NCBI GenBank assembly: GCA_914767715.1
Contig: OU612072.1
Location: forward strand, 10,168,001 to 10,232,000
Length of the DNA: 64,000 nucleotides
From: Membranipora membranacea
Lineage: Eukaryota > Bryozoa > Gymnolaemata > Cheilostomatida > Membraniporidae
Direction of reading: 5' to 3'
In this document: one piece after another, positions 9,350-22,847 of the stretch
Layout: every line of letters begins with the position of its first letter
How positions within the stretch are numbered: position 1 is the stretch's first letter
Position numbers and translations under genes: made by a program
The notes under the pieces: model-generated
Seen by the model: the letters and a program-made list of their open reading frames with translations, nothing else
Told to the model about the DNA's origin: nothing
Database searches by the model: none

Positions 9350-12300
9350 ATCAATTATGTATTGACTGACCGTAATATTGCTCTGTGTTGTTTTCAGGTA
9401 TGAATGCCATTTGGTTTTTCACCACTTTCAGCCTGAAACTGTTGGTACTCGGCAACACTCAAACATTCTTACAGCTTTGTAACTTAGCATTTTTCATACA
9501 CATCTTGTTGTGGTTGTTTGGAATGTAATACTGCTGAGTCCCCAACAACACTTGGTACAATTAAAATTTCGGTTGCTCCTACTCTGCAAAGAAGAATTTG
9601 TCTGCAAATATTACCGAGGGTTTGTCTAAACTTAACAGAACTTCAGATGGTGGAGAAATTGAAAAGAGGTACAAATCAATGGCCTGCCCTTGCAGACATA
9701 CTAACTTACTCGAGACCATATTTCTCTTTGTTTGACAAATTGAATGTATGCTCAATTCTCAAGAGTCAAGCTAGAATATGTAAATCTCATGATATTTCTA
9801 AATATTTTTGCTGTTTAGTAAGAAACATAAGTTTGGGCTGACCCTAACGATGGACAAAAGGTGCCATAATTCTTCACACTGAGAATGTTATACTTCCTAG
9901 AAAACTCAAATGCATCGTAGATGTTAGGCCATAAAAGACCGCCTGAACTGTGTGCGCAGCAAGTTGCAAAAACTGAAACTCTGCAAAAAAAGGATTTATC
10001 TAAGAAGGTTTTGGTGGAGGTCTGGATTTAAGTTGTAATCAAAGAAAGCAGCAACAACTGGTCTACACATTTTATCACTCTAATGATGTTATATCTTTGC
10101 ACTGTGTTAATATAAATGTAACTCAGCTATGCAATGGTGCATGATGAGTGAGAATGTCATCCACCTTTCATCTTGCTTATTTCCCCAAACAAATGAATAT
10201 GTCATTAATTTCATTCAATCAGCCAGCAAAATCCAGTTTTTTCTCTAATGAATAACTTGTTGTTATAATGCCGTTAGATTTATTTGCGGAATGTCTGGTC
10301 CGAACCAAACTCAGCCCTGTCTAATTGATTAAGTTGCACATCAGAATTCTTTTTGGCCTGATTCACCTCAATGCACACTTGAAGTGTTGCATGCTTAGGA
10401 AACTATATCTCCCTTCTTGCTGTGAATCAGTGGTTAGGGTTTTCAAATCACAGCTGCTATAGTGAAACACGTGTGCAAATACACCGCTGTCTCACAATAA
10501 TTGTTTACTAATTGCCATAGCGGTATTTTCAGTGTTATAGCTTTCAAAGAGATGATTTGCTGCTTTTCCCTCGCACAGTTACCATCCAACAAAACCCAAA
10601 TAATGTTCCCTTGCAAAATCTCTGATGTTTGACGATTAGGTGATATTGTAGGACAGGCTGTATGCTTGGATGGTGCATCTTGCATCTTTTAGCTCTAGAA
10701 TCACCTGTTTCGGCCACAAGGCAGCCCCCTATGAAATTATCATAGCGCTGTTTGTGATAATGAAAAATGCATCAAGGCTGTATTATTTATCTGTGCTGTT
10801 TTCAGGTATGAATGCAATTTTGTTTTTAACCACTTTCAGCCCGAAGCTGATGGTACTTGGCAGCAGTAAAATATTCTCACAATTTTGTTGCTTACCACCC
10901 TTCATACAAATCTTGTTGTGGTCGTTTGGAATGTAATACTGCTGAGTCCCCAACAACACTTCGTATAATTATAATTTATGTTGCTCCTACATACTCTGCG
11001 AATAATAAATTGTCTGCATATATTGCCCAGGGTTCGTTTAAACTTATATGTGCTTCAGATGGTAAAGAAATCGAAAAGAGGTGCAAACTCATGACCTGTC
11101 CTTGCAGACATAATACCTCATCTGAGGCAACGATTCTCTCTATTTTGACACATTGAATGTACGCTTAATTCTCTAGAATTAATATCTTATGATATACCTG
11201 AATATTGGTCACTTTGCTGTTTAGTAAGAATCATAAGATTGGGCTGCCTTTAGAGAGGGACAGAAGGTGCCCCAAATCTTTCTACTGAGAATGTTATACA
11301 TCCTAGAAAACGAGAAAACATCCTAGGTGTGAGGCCCTAAAAACCTCCTGAACTGCGTGCAGCACACTGCCTAAACTGAAACTCACACAAATCAGCCAAT
11401 TGCACTGACGCTTTGATCTTATCCAATAGGCCGAGAAGCGCTTTATAACACTAAAATATATCTGCACAGACTGTTGAGGCAATACCCTTGAAGAGTCATC
11501 ATCTTCTAAGCCTAAACATGTAATGCTATAGATGTTTATCTACAAGTTCTCAAAGACTACCCTCACCTTAACATACCGTAATTAATTTATGCACTCAAAG
11601 CTACATATTTGGGGCGAACTCACCAAAACACATCAGGCCAGCCTCAACAACAACCAACACCGGTAGCCTACATCCATTCTCAATCATACCTCGTACCCTA
11701 AGATGTTTGGCAAGACAAAGGCTTTAAAGACTCTCATAACCTGATATCAAACCTTTATTTATGCATCGGGACCCGCAGTCAGTTTTATTGCCGGCATGTC
11801 TGGCAGTTTGCTCTGAGTTTATTATTGATCAATGGCAGGACTTGGGCAAGGCCAAACTTGTACAAATCCTTGATTTTTGACCATTAGGTGATAGTTTATG
11901 ACAGGCTTCATGATTGGACGGTGAAATTTTCCCATGTCCTTATGATGCCTATCTGTCTGCTCTAGAATCACCTGTTTCCGCAATGAGGCGTCTTCCAAAT
12001 TCATATCATAGCGCTTGTTTTGATAATACAAATTGCATCAAAGCTGTATTATTTATCTGTGCTGTTTTCAGGTATGAATGCAATTTCGGTTTTCATCACT
12101 TTAGTCTTAAACTGATGGTACCTGGCAATGATTAAGCATTCCTGCAAGTTTTTGTTAACAACTTTTCTCACAAATCTTGGAATATAATATTGAGTCCTCA
12201 ACAATCCTCGGTGTTAATAAAAATTACGTTGCTCCTCCTCTGCCAACAAGTGCTCTTGTAAGAAGGTCGCACGTCGTTCGCTGAAATTTTGTCTGAACTT

Positions 12301-12450
12301 TCGACGAAGAACAAAATGAAAATAGCAACAAATCTAAGTCATGACGCAAGTTTTCTTGAAGACATACTTTCTTATTTGTGGCAACGCTTACAGTTGTCTA
12401 CAGTTGTATATCTAGGTCTAGTGAAGCTAGGGTACTTCGAAGGAGAATCT
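9350..12450. repeat. Diverged three-copy tandem array, units about 1.3-1.4 kb
   Basis: Three homologous segments share the landmark TTTTCAGGTATGAATGC at about 9397, 10804 and 12070. Copies 1 and 2 keep matching sequence for several hundred bases, including AATACTGCTGAGTCCCCAAC. Both also show GGGCTG followed by a TGAGAATGTTATA block. Upstream, copies 2 and 3 share a block with CTAGAATCACCTGTTT. In copies 1 and 2 one frame after the CAG reads a hydrophobic peptide starting GMNAI and ending ILLW.FGM stop; copy 3 is frameshifted. Another frame shares SDG.EIEKR.K.M.CPCRH. These could be decayed exons of an unknown gene or a repeated non-coding element. Confidence 0.65.
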
Positions 12451-15244
12451 TTCTGAATTTTCAGCCACATATGATACAGTTAATTTCCGCTAAACATTGA
12501 ACAATAATAAGTACAATGGGGTAAATTACCAGTATTATTCCAGTTCTCTCCGCTCCTCCTCCCCTAACTTGCACCCTAAAATGCTTTATCAACATATCTA
12601 TGCCATGTTGACATTGAGATAAGACTATTTAGATGTAAATATCTGATAATCAGAGCCAATTCAGTCTGACTACCTGACTGTAACACTAGGATTATATGTC
12701 GGGTAGCCACACCTGATTCTTTTGGATGGTGGGTGGTTCTTTGCAACTCTTTGGTATATCAAATATTCACCAAAGCAATAAATAATGTTCAAACAATATT
12801 CAAATTATATACTAAGTGTGATATAAACTTACACCAATGAAGTGTGATTCTTCTCTTTACGTGCATACTACCACTTTGGCGTTGATTCGACATTACAGAA
12901 AAAGTCCAGTTCTGTATGGGCAATAGCTTGTTTTATGAAAAAAATCACAGTAGAGGGTTTATTGGTGCAGCCCATGTTGCATGTTAAGACATAATTTAGG
13001 TACAATACAGGGCTGTTGTAAGACAAGCTGTGGCCCATGTCTTACAGCACTCAAGAACAATGGATTTTTAACGATATAGGCTGCAAAACATTGCTTGAGT
13101 GCTGCAAAGCATGTCCCACAAACTGTCTTGCAATATCCGTTGCCAGCGTCGGTTTTTACTGCCCATTCAGAACTGTATACATTTTTGTAATGGATATTGC
13201 GATTGACAAACATGTAACAGGTGGTTTTGGTCGTGAGTATCTGGGGCTGTGGAGAGCTAGCTTAGCACTCATCACCTGAGTGAGCTTAACTCTACACTCT
13301 ATATCGACATCTGAACTCACAACTACCTGCAGATAGTCAACACAAGCCTCGTATGTTCAAAGGCTCTATGTCACCAAACTCTACAACCCCGTATATGCCT
13401 TGTTTCCATTTAGTATGATGGAAGTTTTAGGCTTTGACAGAATTTCGAATTTTATAAACTGTATGGGGCATATAGTTTACTGGCACAGCAATAAGGAAAT
13501 ATAACTCAGCAGTGTGAGGACAACTCAAATTTATTCTAATGATTTTGCCAATATTAATCAGAAAACACCTGAATATGCGAGAGCGTGTAGTTACCTTTTC
13601 CCTGTAAATGAGAACACAGCTTGATGTTTGATGATTGGTTCTACCAGGTTGCAGCCTCCTACTGTACAATGTTACCTGAGTTGATTGGTCTGAAACACCT
13701 TGAAGGAAAGGGGAGATAAAACACAATATTTACAGACAGCGGTTTAATAATAAAATGTTTTACCCTCATTGCTGCGATTATCAAAACCTTCCATAGCTTC
13801 TATGATTCATCAGCCTGGCAGTAGCTTGCCCCTGTGTAATCTTCCTTATCTATCTTAAAACATCCAAATACACCTGAATTGAATCCTGTTTAAGCAGGTC
13901 GGCACAACTCTGAAGTGTCAGCCCTATCATACCCCATAGGATGATTATCGTATCGTAATAAGGATTTTGCTAAACCTTGACTCAAGTTAGCATTAGGTTT
14001 GCACAACCATTCTAAAATTTACTGGGCAGAACATCCCATTAACGGGCCTCTGCTATATATTTAAGGCCGAAGATAAACACATTTGCCATTGCAGGTACCT
14101 AAACATATTTATAAGCTATTTAAAAATATATATAATTGGAAGTTTATTGGGCATGTACAGTACAGTCAACATTAATTATATGACGCTATATTTGCCATAC
14201 ATGAACATGAGATGACAATTTCTAATTATATCAATTATTGTTACTCAGAAATGCTTAGAATTTCATGACTCATTATCTCACAAGACCATAAAATGATTTA
14301 CTGCCTGGATGTGAAATGATCTAGTCTGTGTCTAAAATTTGACAGCCAGGGAATCAGTTACTTTAGGGATGGCAACCGAATCTCAGACTCTAGGCCTATG
14401 TCACTTCAGTAAGAAGAGTGTTCCTAATGGCATGCAACATATCTATACTAGATAATGTAAGTTACATACACGTTTGCAGCTAGGTTTGGGATCATCCAAA
14501 GTTTAGTATAAATAAAACTTGACATCTATCTTCTAGTGAGTTGATTGAAACGATATATAAAGTTGCGCATCTATTGGATCACTTAAATGTTCCGGTGAAT
14601 GGAACATGGCATATAGCAGTTTGTGTGTTGACATACTCATATGTAAACTTTGGCAAATATTCGTCAAGAATAAATCCATCTCAGCTTGCCTGTCTCAGTA
14701 GTATTTGGACCCAATTCTTCCAACACTGGTTGCTTGCTAACTATTTTGCCGTCGCATGAGTGACATGATTTCAAATGATGAATCTCTGTAAAGTATACAT
14801 CAGTAAATACTTTTCAAAGAACAATAGTAAAACAAAAGAGATGGTGTTGAGCTACACTTTGACCTGCACAAGCATGATATTGCCTGTATTACCATCCACT
14901 TATAGTACAGATCATGCACACAGACAATACTTATAGACGACGCACACATTGGTATCGAATAAATAACACACTACACATTTCAAAGCAAGTTTAATTCTTT
15001 GCCCATCTTGTCGGGTTAGCCAAGCATGTAAATAATACAGTGCAGCTTGGCCACACATAGTATGGGTTGCTGATGTCATTGTCCGATGACTGTATGTACA
15101 CTCAGACTATGCAAATTGTCAGACCTTACCAAAACTGTGATTTTTTTTTCTTCCTTTGCACGAGGTCTTATTTTACAGCCGTATTGTGTGGAGTAGTACC
15201 CTATACCCTTACCCGCTGTTGCCGGCTACTCTTTTTCAAAGAAG
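12451..15244. other. Gene-poor stretch, nothing recognised
   Basis: Only short open frames without ATG context, splice logic or family signal (for example 13037-13279 and 14541-14759). No tRNA or structured repeat was identified. Confidence 0.45.
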
Positions 15245-15465
15245 CAGAGGGGGATCTTTATACTGCTTGCAAGCACACAGTAGTGCAAGCACACAGTAGT
15301 GCAAGCGCACGGTAGACCGATCCTGTATTTATGGTCCTGATCAGAACAGACCTGGCCAGGATGAATGGCTTGCCAGTGCCAAATCAGAAATGACAACTGG
15401 CGACGGGAATCGAACCTGGATCATTTGATCACAAGTTCTTACCCTTAACCATCAGTCCACACTTG
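15245..15465 (-). mobile_element. tRNA-derived SINE
   Basis: On the minus strand 15465-15397 resembles a tRNA head with the B-box GGTTCGATTCCCG. The downstream body (15396 to about 15245) contains CAGACCTGGCCAGGATGAAT on the plus strand. It ends in three 16-bp repeats of the GCAAGCACACAGTAGT type (15269-15316). A related body without the head lies in an intron at about 23186-23315, which supports a dispersed family. Confidence 0.65.
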
Positions 15466-15829
15466 ACCCCTTTGATTAAAATGTAACAATAGGTAAATAG
15501 TTAGTATTATTGGATATCTGATTTATAGCAAGCAGTTTCAGGCCATTAATGTACACCATCAGTAAATATATTGCTTTGGGTTTGGCTGGAACATGTATTG
15601 AACTTCGGGTCAGGACCGGGTCGGGCTCTAGCTTTGTAAATACTTGTCCCTCAAGCATCGTACTACAAGCGGGTCAAAACAACTCCCCCATTGCTGATCA
15701 AATCTGGGCCATGTGGTCAGCTGACCTGAATCTTAGCACCAGGCTGAGTTTGAATGTATGCAGCGGAAAGGCAAAATGAATAGATTTTTTATTCTCCTTG
15801 TAGATTAAATGAAATTGACCCCTGCTTAA

Positions 15830-16667
15830 AAGAGTTTTAATAATGATAAAGTTTATTTAAGAAACGCTTAAAAAAAATTGTTTAAAACAATGATTTCTAA
15901 GCGCTGTACATGTGGTTAAAGGTTAAAATATAGACATATACTATGAAATAAGCCTGATGCTGGTTGGTGTGCATCCAATAATGAAGTGTGTCAAGATGAG
16001 CTGTAAGCTGCTTTCCAACAGCAGTCTCTAATATCTTAGAAATGAAAGATAGATTAGATATGGGACGATAAGATTTAAGAGATTCTACATCTAGGTTAGA
16101 AGATTTGATGAGTGGTGTAATGTGCGACTGTTTGTACAAATCGGGGAAAACTCTGGATATCAGGGATGAATTGACCAGTTTAGTAACAAGAGGCAACAAA
16201 GATGGCCTATCCATGGAGAACTGTTTAGTGGGCAGATGATCCAGGTGAGAAGTTTTAAGGTGTCGCAACTTGCAGACATCTTGAGGAGACAACTCTCTAA
16301 ACTCCTCAAACGAGGTGATACCAGTGTCTGCCTGCATATTATTGGTAGGTGGAGTTTTTAGTGGCTCAAACTGGGACACGATGACATCAACCTTTGTTCT
16401 GAAAAATTCAGCTAATGAATCTGCTAACTCTTTGTCACTACCATAGCCACTCGGCCGACATACCACTGCAGGCATACTAAGTTGTCGAACCTGAGCAAAC
16501 AATTCCTTAGAATTTCCTAAGGAAGAGATTTTGCATCTGATGATTTGAGCTCTATGATTTGATGCAAGACTACGAACTTTGTTAATTTGAGACTTTAAAA
16601 GCTTCCTGTTAATTTCAGAATGAGATTTACAATACTGTTTTATGTCACTGAGAAGCCAATTTTTCAT
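15830..16667 (-). mobile_element. Non-LTR retrotransposon remnant with internal deletion
   Basis: The minus-strand frame 16667-15897 reads the linker and start of a LINE reverse transcriptase. It includes LYKQSHITPLIKSS, LKSYRPISNLSFISKILE and an HQAYF phrase where RT motif 2a would begin. Homology then stops, well before the catalytic YADD region. Beyond it, a minus-strand tail reads CTTAGAAATC and then AATAAACTTTATCATTATT, the kind of 3' end found on CR1-like and related LINEs. The element therefore keeps its middle and its 3' tail but lost the RT core between them. It is inactive. Confidence 0.75.
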
Positions 16668-17931
16668 GTTTCATAAGAGCAAAATTAATTGTTAGGTTAG
16701 GTACTGGCGAATGTTCATATTATGGTTGCTGAAGTCTGGTGCTTCGATTTTGCAATGACAACTGAAGTAAAACTTTATGCTTGAACGTTGGGACGCTCGG
16801 GATTCTTAGTCGTATTCATAATGCTTTTACTTGTGTTCAGCAAAAAGCAGGATTCACAATCACCTGTGCCGTTTTTTAGATACACCTGATACCCAACGGA
16901 TACTCATTACAATATTCCCGTACAGCACCTGTGACTTGACCTGAGTGGCACTGGTCCTGTTTAATAGTCAAAGCCCAATAATCCGACCCTATCCTGAGCT
17001 TTGGTGCCTGTTGCACCCTTAATTCAACCAAACCAGCTTTTGATTCGAAGAATCAGTGCTTTAGCTGCGACAAAACTTTCATTAGTATTAACATTTACCT
17101 TGTTCAATAGCTTTTCAATGTTAGAGAAAGTCAATATATTATGCTGATATCTTCAGAAAGCTTCTCATTTTTTATGTTTTTTAAAAGGTTTTAATTCTAT
17201 GTTTGTAAATTATTTATTAATCAGGTTATTATACTTTCATTATTTCTATGACTTGTTATCACTATGACCTCTTCTGTAATCAGTTTTCAATCAAAAGGCT
17301 GAACCAAATTTTCATTTGCGGTTCTGCCACAAAAATATGCTTAAAGTAGTAGGCAACCCTGGCACCACTAAATATGTATCAAGATGCAATAAACATTCAC
17401 CAGTAGACAACATACTCAACAGTGGAAATCCATGGTATAAGCTTTGGATCTGCACCACAGGCCAGTCAATAGCCCCACCACCCCATGGCTGCAATAAACT
17501 GAATTCAGTTTGGAACACATTATAATCTAAAAAAAAATGCCTAACTTCTGTTATTGAAAGCAATAATATTGTTTTTGTAGATGATTTTGTAACTGAGATG
17601 ACTGTTTATATATTGAGATTGACACAACGAAAGATATCTGTTTTGATATTAGAAACAAAATTATTTTATAAATCATTTTTTTCCAATTATATAATATTTT
17701 GAGAGTACACTCATTTGTGTTGCTTAAACAAAAAGGTGGGAGAGCGCTTGTAATTGAAATAAATAAAATTTTCAAATTTGAGATTTACTTATACCATCCA
17801 AATTTAGAAGTACATCATTACGCATCAAATATCAAAATACAACTTGGGTGGTTGTCTGCTACTTTAAGTGCTAGAAAAAAAATGTTGATGGCAGATTAAG
17901 TAGCATCCTCTTTGTTTTCTCAAATTGCCAG
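16668..17931. other. Gene-poor stretch
   Basis: No endonuclease-like coding was seen 5' of the LINE remnant, so the element is also 5'-truncated. Short frames at 17312-17899 show no family signal. Confidence 0.45.
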
Positions 17932-17984
17932 TTGCGTCGTGCTAATAACGCGAATGTCATGGGTTTGACCCCAATACTTGCCAT
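17932..17984 (+). mobile_element. tRNA-Ile-derived SINE fragment
   Basis: The stretch contains GCGTCGTGCTAATAACGC followed by ATGTCATGGGTTTGA, matching the anticodon arm (AAT) and T arm of tRNA-Ile. The 5' half is missing. A fuller copy lies at 31893-31966. Confidence 0.65.
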
Positions 17985-18384
17985 GTATTTTATAAATTGA
18001 CTATGCTGCTGCCTCTCCTTCAAAGCCTATTTTAAATAAAAGTGATTTGCTGCTATAGCCAATCAGAAGACAATAATTTAGAATGGCAGTCGATCCAATC
18101 AGTTCACATGCTTTCAGGTAGAACCAAACATTCTTTAATATGAAATTTGGTTCTTGTTTAGAAGCCCTAGGGGTTCTAGTCCCTAAGCAGCATTTTTTCA
18201 TTTCGCATATTAATTTTGAGTTCTAGTCTCATCACATGAATGCATCAGCTCAACTGCCAAGATCCTATTTAATTAGTGAAGGAACTTTGGGTGGGTGTGC
18301 TTGTAGATGAGATGATAGGGTACCTAAGGGTGGATTGGTAAAAAAAACGATGCCATTTAACTTACTGATTATTTCAACGAAAAT

Positions 18385-18740
18385 AGTAGTTGGTTGCAAT
18401 GAGTTTGTCAGTAGTAATAAGTGATGAGTAACTGGTTAGTGAAAGTTAGTAGCAACTAGTAAGTCAGTAGTAGATAGTCATGAGTAACTGTTTTGTAGTA
18501 GTTTTACGATAGTTAGTAAGTATTAGACACGGCAAAATGCCTGGGTTATGCAATGGTTCGCCTACCTAACCTTTGTAATAGATTATTTCGACTTTGAATG
18601 GGATGCTAATTGTAAAATCAGTCAACTGCTATTGATAATTGGAAATAAACAACTTTCTTTTTATATTGGCTACTCAGTTTGATTGGTAAGGAATTAGTTA
18701 TGAGTACCTGGTTTGTACTAGTTAGTTGCAATAAGCTAGT
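18385..18740. repeat. Irregular AGTTAGTAGTAAC-type low-complexity repeats
   Basis: Loose tandem variants of GTAGTAACTAGTTAGT are concentrated at 18385-18515 and 18685-18735. They lie immediately before the 245-bp duplication. Confidence 0.5.
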
Positions 18741-18750
18741 AGCAGTATTC

Positions 18751-19240
18751 ACTTTTACGCTATGTAGCTCAATTAGTGATATTAGATATGGTAATTACAG
18801 ACTATTTATGAAGAGTTGTCATTGGTGCACTGCGGCATTTAATTGTTGGTGAACCGATGTCATTGAATTGTGTAGTATGATGGTGCTATCATTGATTTAC
18901 ATTTTATTGTGATGTGCATTAATAATCCACTCTAAATTAACAAAGAAAACCTAGATGAGTATTAGATGTAGGTTTTTTTATTGAAGTCTTAATCAACTTT
19001 TACGCTATGTAGCTCAATTAGTGATATTAGATATGGTAATTACAGACTATTTATGAAGAGTTGTCATTGGTGCACTGCGGCATTTAATTGTTGGTGAACC
19101 GATGTCATTGAATTGTGTAGTATGATGGTGCTATCATTGATTTACATTTTATTGTGATGTGCATTAATAATCCACTCTAAATTAACAAAGAAAACCTAGA
19201 TGAGTATTAGATGTAGGTTTTTTTACTGAAGTCTTAATCA
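18751..19240. repeat. Near-identical tandem duplication, 245-bp unit, two copies
   Basis: Copy 1 is 18751-18995 and copy 2 is 18996-19240, both beginning ACTTTTACGCTATGTAGCTC. By eye only one substitution (ATTGAAG versus ACTGAAG) separates them near the 3' end. No coding frame spans the unit. The similarity implies a recent duplication or an assembly artefact. Confidence 0.9.
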
Positions 19241-19560
19241 ATTTTGATCAAATTTGTAATAATGAACAGCATCTATTCGTTCACGAGAAACTGCTTAAAC
19301 TGAGGTAATGTTCAAACTTCAAATCTGGTGGAAATGGATTTAATTATCAATTAACAACAGATATTGTCACTCAGACTGAGATGATTGATTTATATTATAC
19401 TTCTCTTGTGTTTAAAGACATGATATCATTATAAAATATGGAAATATACCTGGCCTGGGTCACATTTGTTGTAAGATATCTAGTGATTTGTGTTGACACT
19501 GTGATGCATCTCAGAATTCAGCAACATATTTTATACTACCAATTTATAGCCAAAACTCAT

Positions 19561-19632
19561 GGCCAGTATGGGAGTCCAACCAATGAAATTTGCGTTATTA
19601 GCACGACGATCTAACAAACTGAGCTAACCTAG
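19561..19632 (-). mobile_element. tRNA-Ile-derived SINE copy
   Basis: The reverse complement reads GGTTAGCTCAGTTTGTTAGA, then CGTCGTGCTAATAACGC, then a decayed T arm. It shares the unusual D-loop TTTG with the 31893-31966 copy, so both belong to one family and are not separate tRNA genes. Confidence 0.65.
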
Positions 19633-20399
19633 TTATTAACTTTTCTCACGATTAACATGTTTATTTGGTTTATATGATTGATTGATTGATCTGTATTCTA
19701 TCACTAACTGTAAAAGTTGCGAGAAAAAGGTAGCTGGTACACGCACTCTGCTAAAAAATAATGAAGTTGCCTTGCATGCATGCATGTTCTGGATAAAGTG
19801 TTCGTCATCAGTGAATATCTGCATTACACAATTTTTTAAATGAGTGTTAACTAGAGTGTCGAGATCATAGTTAAAGTCCTACGCGCCAAAGGCAGTGCAC
19901 GGGGATTAATCATAATTAGAATTTGCTATTGACAAGCAACACCATTGGATAATGAGTGTAATGTCACGCCTAGTTACGCCTATTTTAGCCCAGTCCACGT
20001 TGCATTTGAGTTTTGCAGAAATCGAGCTTGCATGTTTCAAGTGTTTTCTCAAGTGCTCAAGTGTGTTATGCAAGAAATCAAGCAACACCTGTGCCCTTGC
20101 AGCTTAGCAGGCGACTGCAATATTTATGTGATGTTGAAAGGAAGCGACACTTCACATCAGCTGATGAAAACATTTGACTTTGTGTACAAACAAGGATTAT
20201 TTGTATCCTGCTATTCCACTGTATAACAGGTAGGGTAGGGGAGGCAAAGGTCGGAGGTGAGTCCAATGCATCACCAGTAACCTCCTCCCCGAGAAATTTA
20301 AGCCATGTAATAAGCAACTGGAAATCCCAGAGGAGCTGATTCTGACATGGATTATTAAATTAGAGTGTTTTTAGGCCACTGTATTTAGCTATCTAGGGG

Positions 20400-21313
20400 A
20401 GGCAGTGCCTTTCTGCCTCCTTACGAACAACATCATGGCTGTGGGCTTCAAATCTAAGTTTCTGGTCAATCTCAACACATTATTTAGTAGTCTCACAGAA
20501 AGAAATAACTGATCCATTAAGTAAGAGGCTAGGGCTGACAGGTCTTTCATGTTTAGTTGAAAATAACATTTCTTTAGTTTTACCTGTGTTTAAAAGGAGG
20601 TCCAGATCTGAGCATTGATTAGCTATTCTATTTACTTCAGAAAAATAACATGACAGTTCTGACATCAAGATCTAATCAGTATACAATGAAAACAATAGAG
20701 GACTTAGTACAGATCCTTGTGGGGTGCCAGTGTTGAGTGTATCTGAGAGTAAGTTGTTATTAATGGATGTTGTTTGTTGTCTGCGATTACTGAGAAAGCT
20801 AATAATCCATTGTGTAATGTTTGAGTCAAGGTGTTGCAGTGATGGGGTTAAATATTCTACTCTAATTGTATTGAAGGCTGATGAAAAATCTAGGAAGAGA
20901 CGGCGAGCGTAGTTTGTCTGGGCCTTATCAATGAAGTTGGTTATGGTTGTTGTGAGGCGCATAACTGCGTCTTGAGTTGAGCTTATTGTTCTGTATGGAA
21001 ATTGGTATGGGTCCATCGGTGTGTGTTGTGTTACATAATGTTTTATGAGCCTCTCCAGAATCTTGCATAGGCAGCTTGTACGAGCTATAGGTCGGTAATC
21101 TTTCAGCTGAGTAGGTTTGTTAACTTTTGGTATAGGTTTGATAAGGGCTGTTTTCCAGAGTGTTGGTGTCGTATGATTTTCAATAGAGCATGTGAATAGT
21201 TTGGTAATGACTGGTGCTAGTTGGTAGGCACAAAGTTTCAGGACTTTAGGGATGACTCCACCGGGGTCTGGCACTTTGCGAAGATTTAGAGATTTCAGTT
21301 GGTTTATCATCAC
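20400..21313 (-). mobile_element. Non-LTR retrotransposon (reverse transcriptase) remnant lacking its YADD segment
   Basis: Minus-strand frame 21313-20672 reads a CR1/L2-like reverse transcriptase from near its N-terminal side: TALIKPIPKVNKPTQLKDYR, LFLDFSSAFNTI and TPQGSVLSPLLFSLYTD, then a stop. Frame 20668-20480 resumes with DLDLLLNTGKTKEMLF, a later RT motif. The intervening catalytic Y/F-A-D-D region is missing. Past a stop at 20480 the frame continues with CVEIDQKLRFEAHSHDVVRK, typical of the thumb region. The element is 5'-truncated and inactive. Confidence 0.82.
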
Positions 21314-21319
21314 TATACT

Positions 21320-22847
21320 GAAGGATTTGCTGATTATATTTTGCTTATTACTTTAAAAGGTGAGTGGTATATGAGACATAGAGAGTGTGATATTACATTT
21401 GAATCATTTTTTCCTTTTTGTCCATCATTGTTCAAGGATTACTTCTCTTTTACAGGCAATATGTCCCCTTGTTTATTGACTGCTAGTATGGTTTCCATCA
21501 TTAAACCATCACCAGTTCATTTTGTTCCATACACAAGAAAAACATTGCGAAAAGTGATAAATGCAATGGATATAACCCAATCTTAAAGTCTGTTTTATTC
21601 CATGCTCCTTTGTTCCTCTTTAACGCTGATGGCTCATGTACCCATGCACAGAGTAACTCAGCCCATCATGCTCACTTCTTTATCAAACTCATTTGGGCAG
21701 ACATGTTTACATAATGTTCGACAATAAGCGCCAGTCTGTTGTGAATGTGTTTCCCAACCTTAACAATTCAACAGTTACTCCATATAACGGTGCCACTTTT
21801 TTGGGATCTGTCCGTTGACTACTCATGTAATCCCATCTACCGCATACTACTCTTGCCAAAATTATTTCCTAGTGTTGTAAAAAGTAAATTTGGCAAGTTT
21901 AGGTGTACTATAACCGCCATTTCAAACATTGTCATTGTGTGCTGAGAGATCAATCCTATTACAACTAAGCTTTCAAATTGCAACAACAGGTTGGATTAGG
22001 GTTTGATATTTACAGATTGCAAATATGGTATGCCTGGATCTGCAAAATTAAAATATGCACCTGCTCACGATGCTTTGTATTCAAAATTGGCTAACACAGG
22101 ATCACCCTGTTTGCCATAAAATTGTCTTCCCCTGCATAACTGTGTCAATTGCAAGCCTAGGACAGTGCTAGTGCCCCCTTTGTTTGCCATAAGTTTTATT
22201 GCAAGAGAAAACAATTCTCCTAACAACAATTGTTTTTTAGACCTAAACTTCTTAAGTACCCATCCAACAAGCCGTCTGATTCACATAATGATATCAAATT
22301 ACAAATTACAATTCAAATGTTACACTATGACAGATACACCAATCAATCATGTATGATGTATAGCTCAGTAAAACAGCAAAAAATAACATTATGCTTACTC
22401 ACAACCAATGCTGAACGATGACAGTGCTAAAAACAATGCCAGATCTTTCTATTGTTCCGCAAAGTGAGAGCAAACCAAGTGCTCTTTCACACCCTGAGCT
22501 CAATGGAAGGTATACTGTGATAAGCCAATTTTAGATGTTTGACGTCACGTTAACCATCTTACTTCAATCAATAATGAATTTACAATAATTAATTACCTGA
22601 TCATGACCAAGCAACGGATAATCTTTAATAGTGTAAAATACCACTGATCAATCATACGGTGTTTGTGCCACTTGACTACAACCCACGCCAATTTTGATTG
22701 ACTTTTGTCTCTCCTGTCTATCTAATCTCTTTCAAGAAATTTTACAGCTCATAGAGAAAACTAAGGCCTGTCAGAAAACCAAAGTTTGTCAGTTGTAACG
22801 CAACAGCAACACAGCACAGATAGGATAGTGTCCAGATACTCTCAAAC
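21320..22847. other. Gene-poor stretch, upstream flank of the first type II membrane gene
   Basis: Several 60-95-codon frames exist but show no splice logic or family signal. The last 100 bases precede the conserved CTCAAACATGGA start context of the next gene. Confidence 0.45.
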
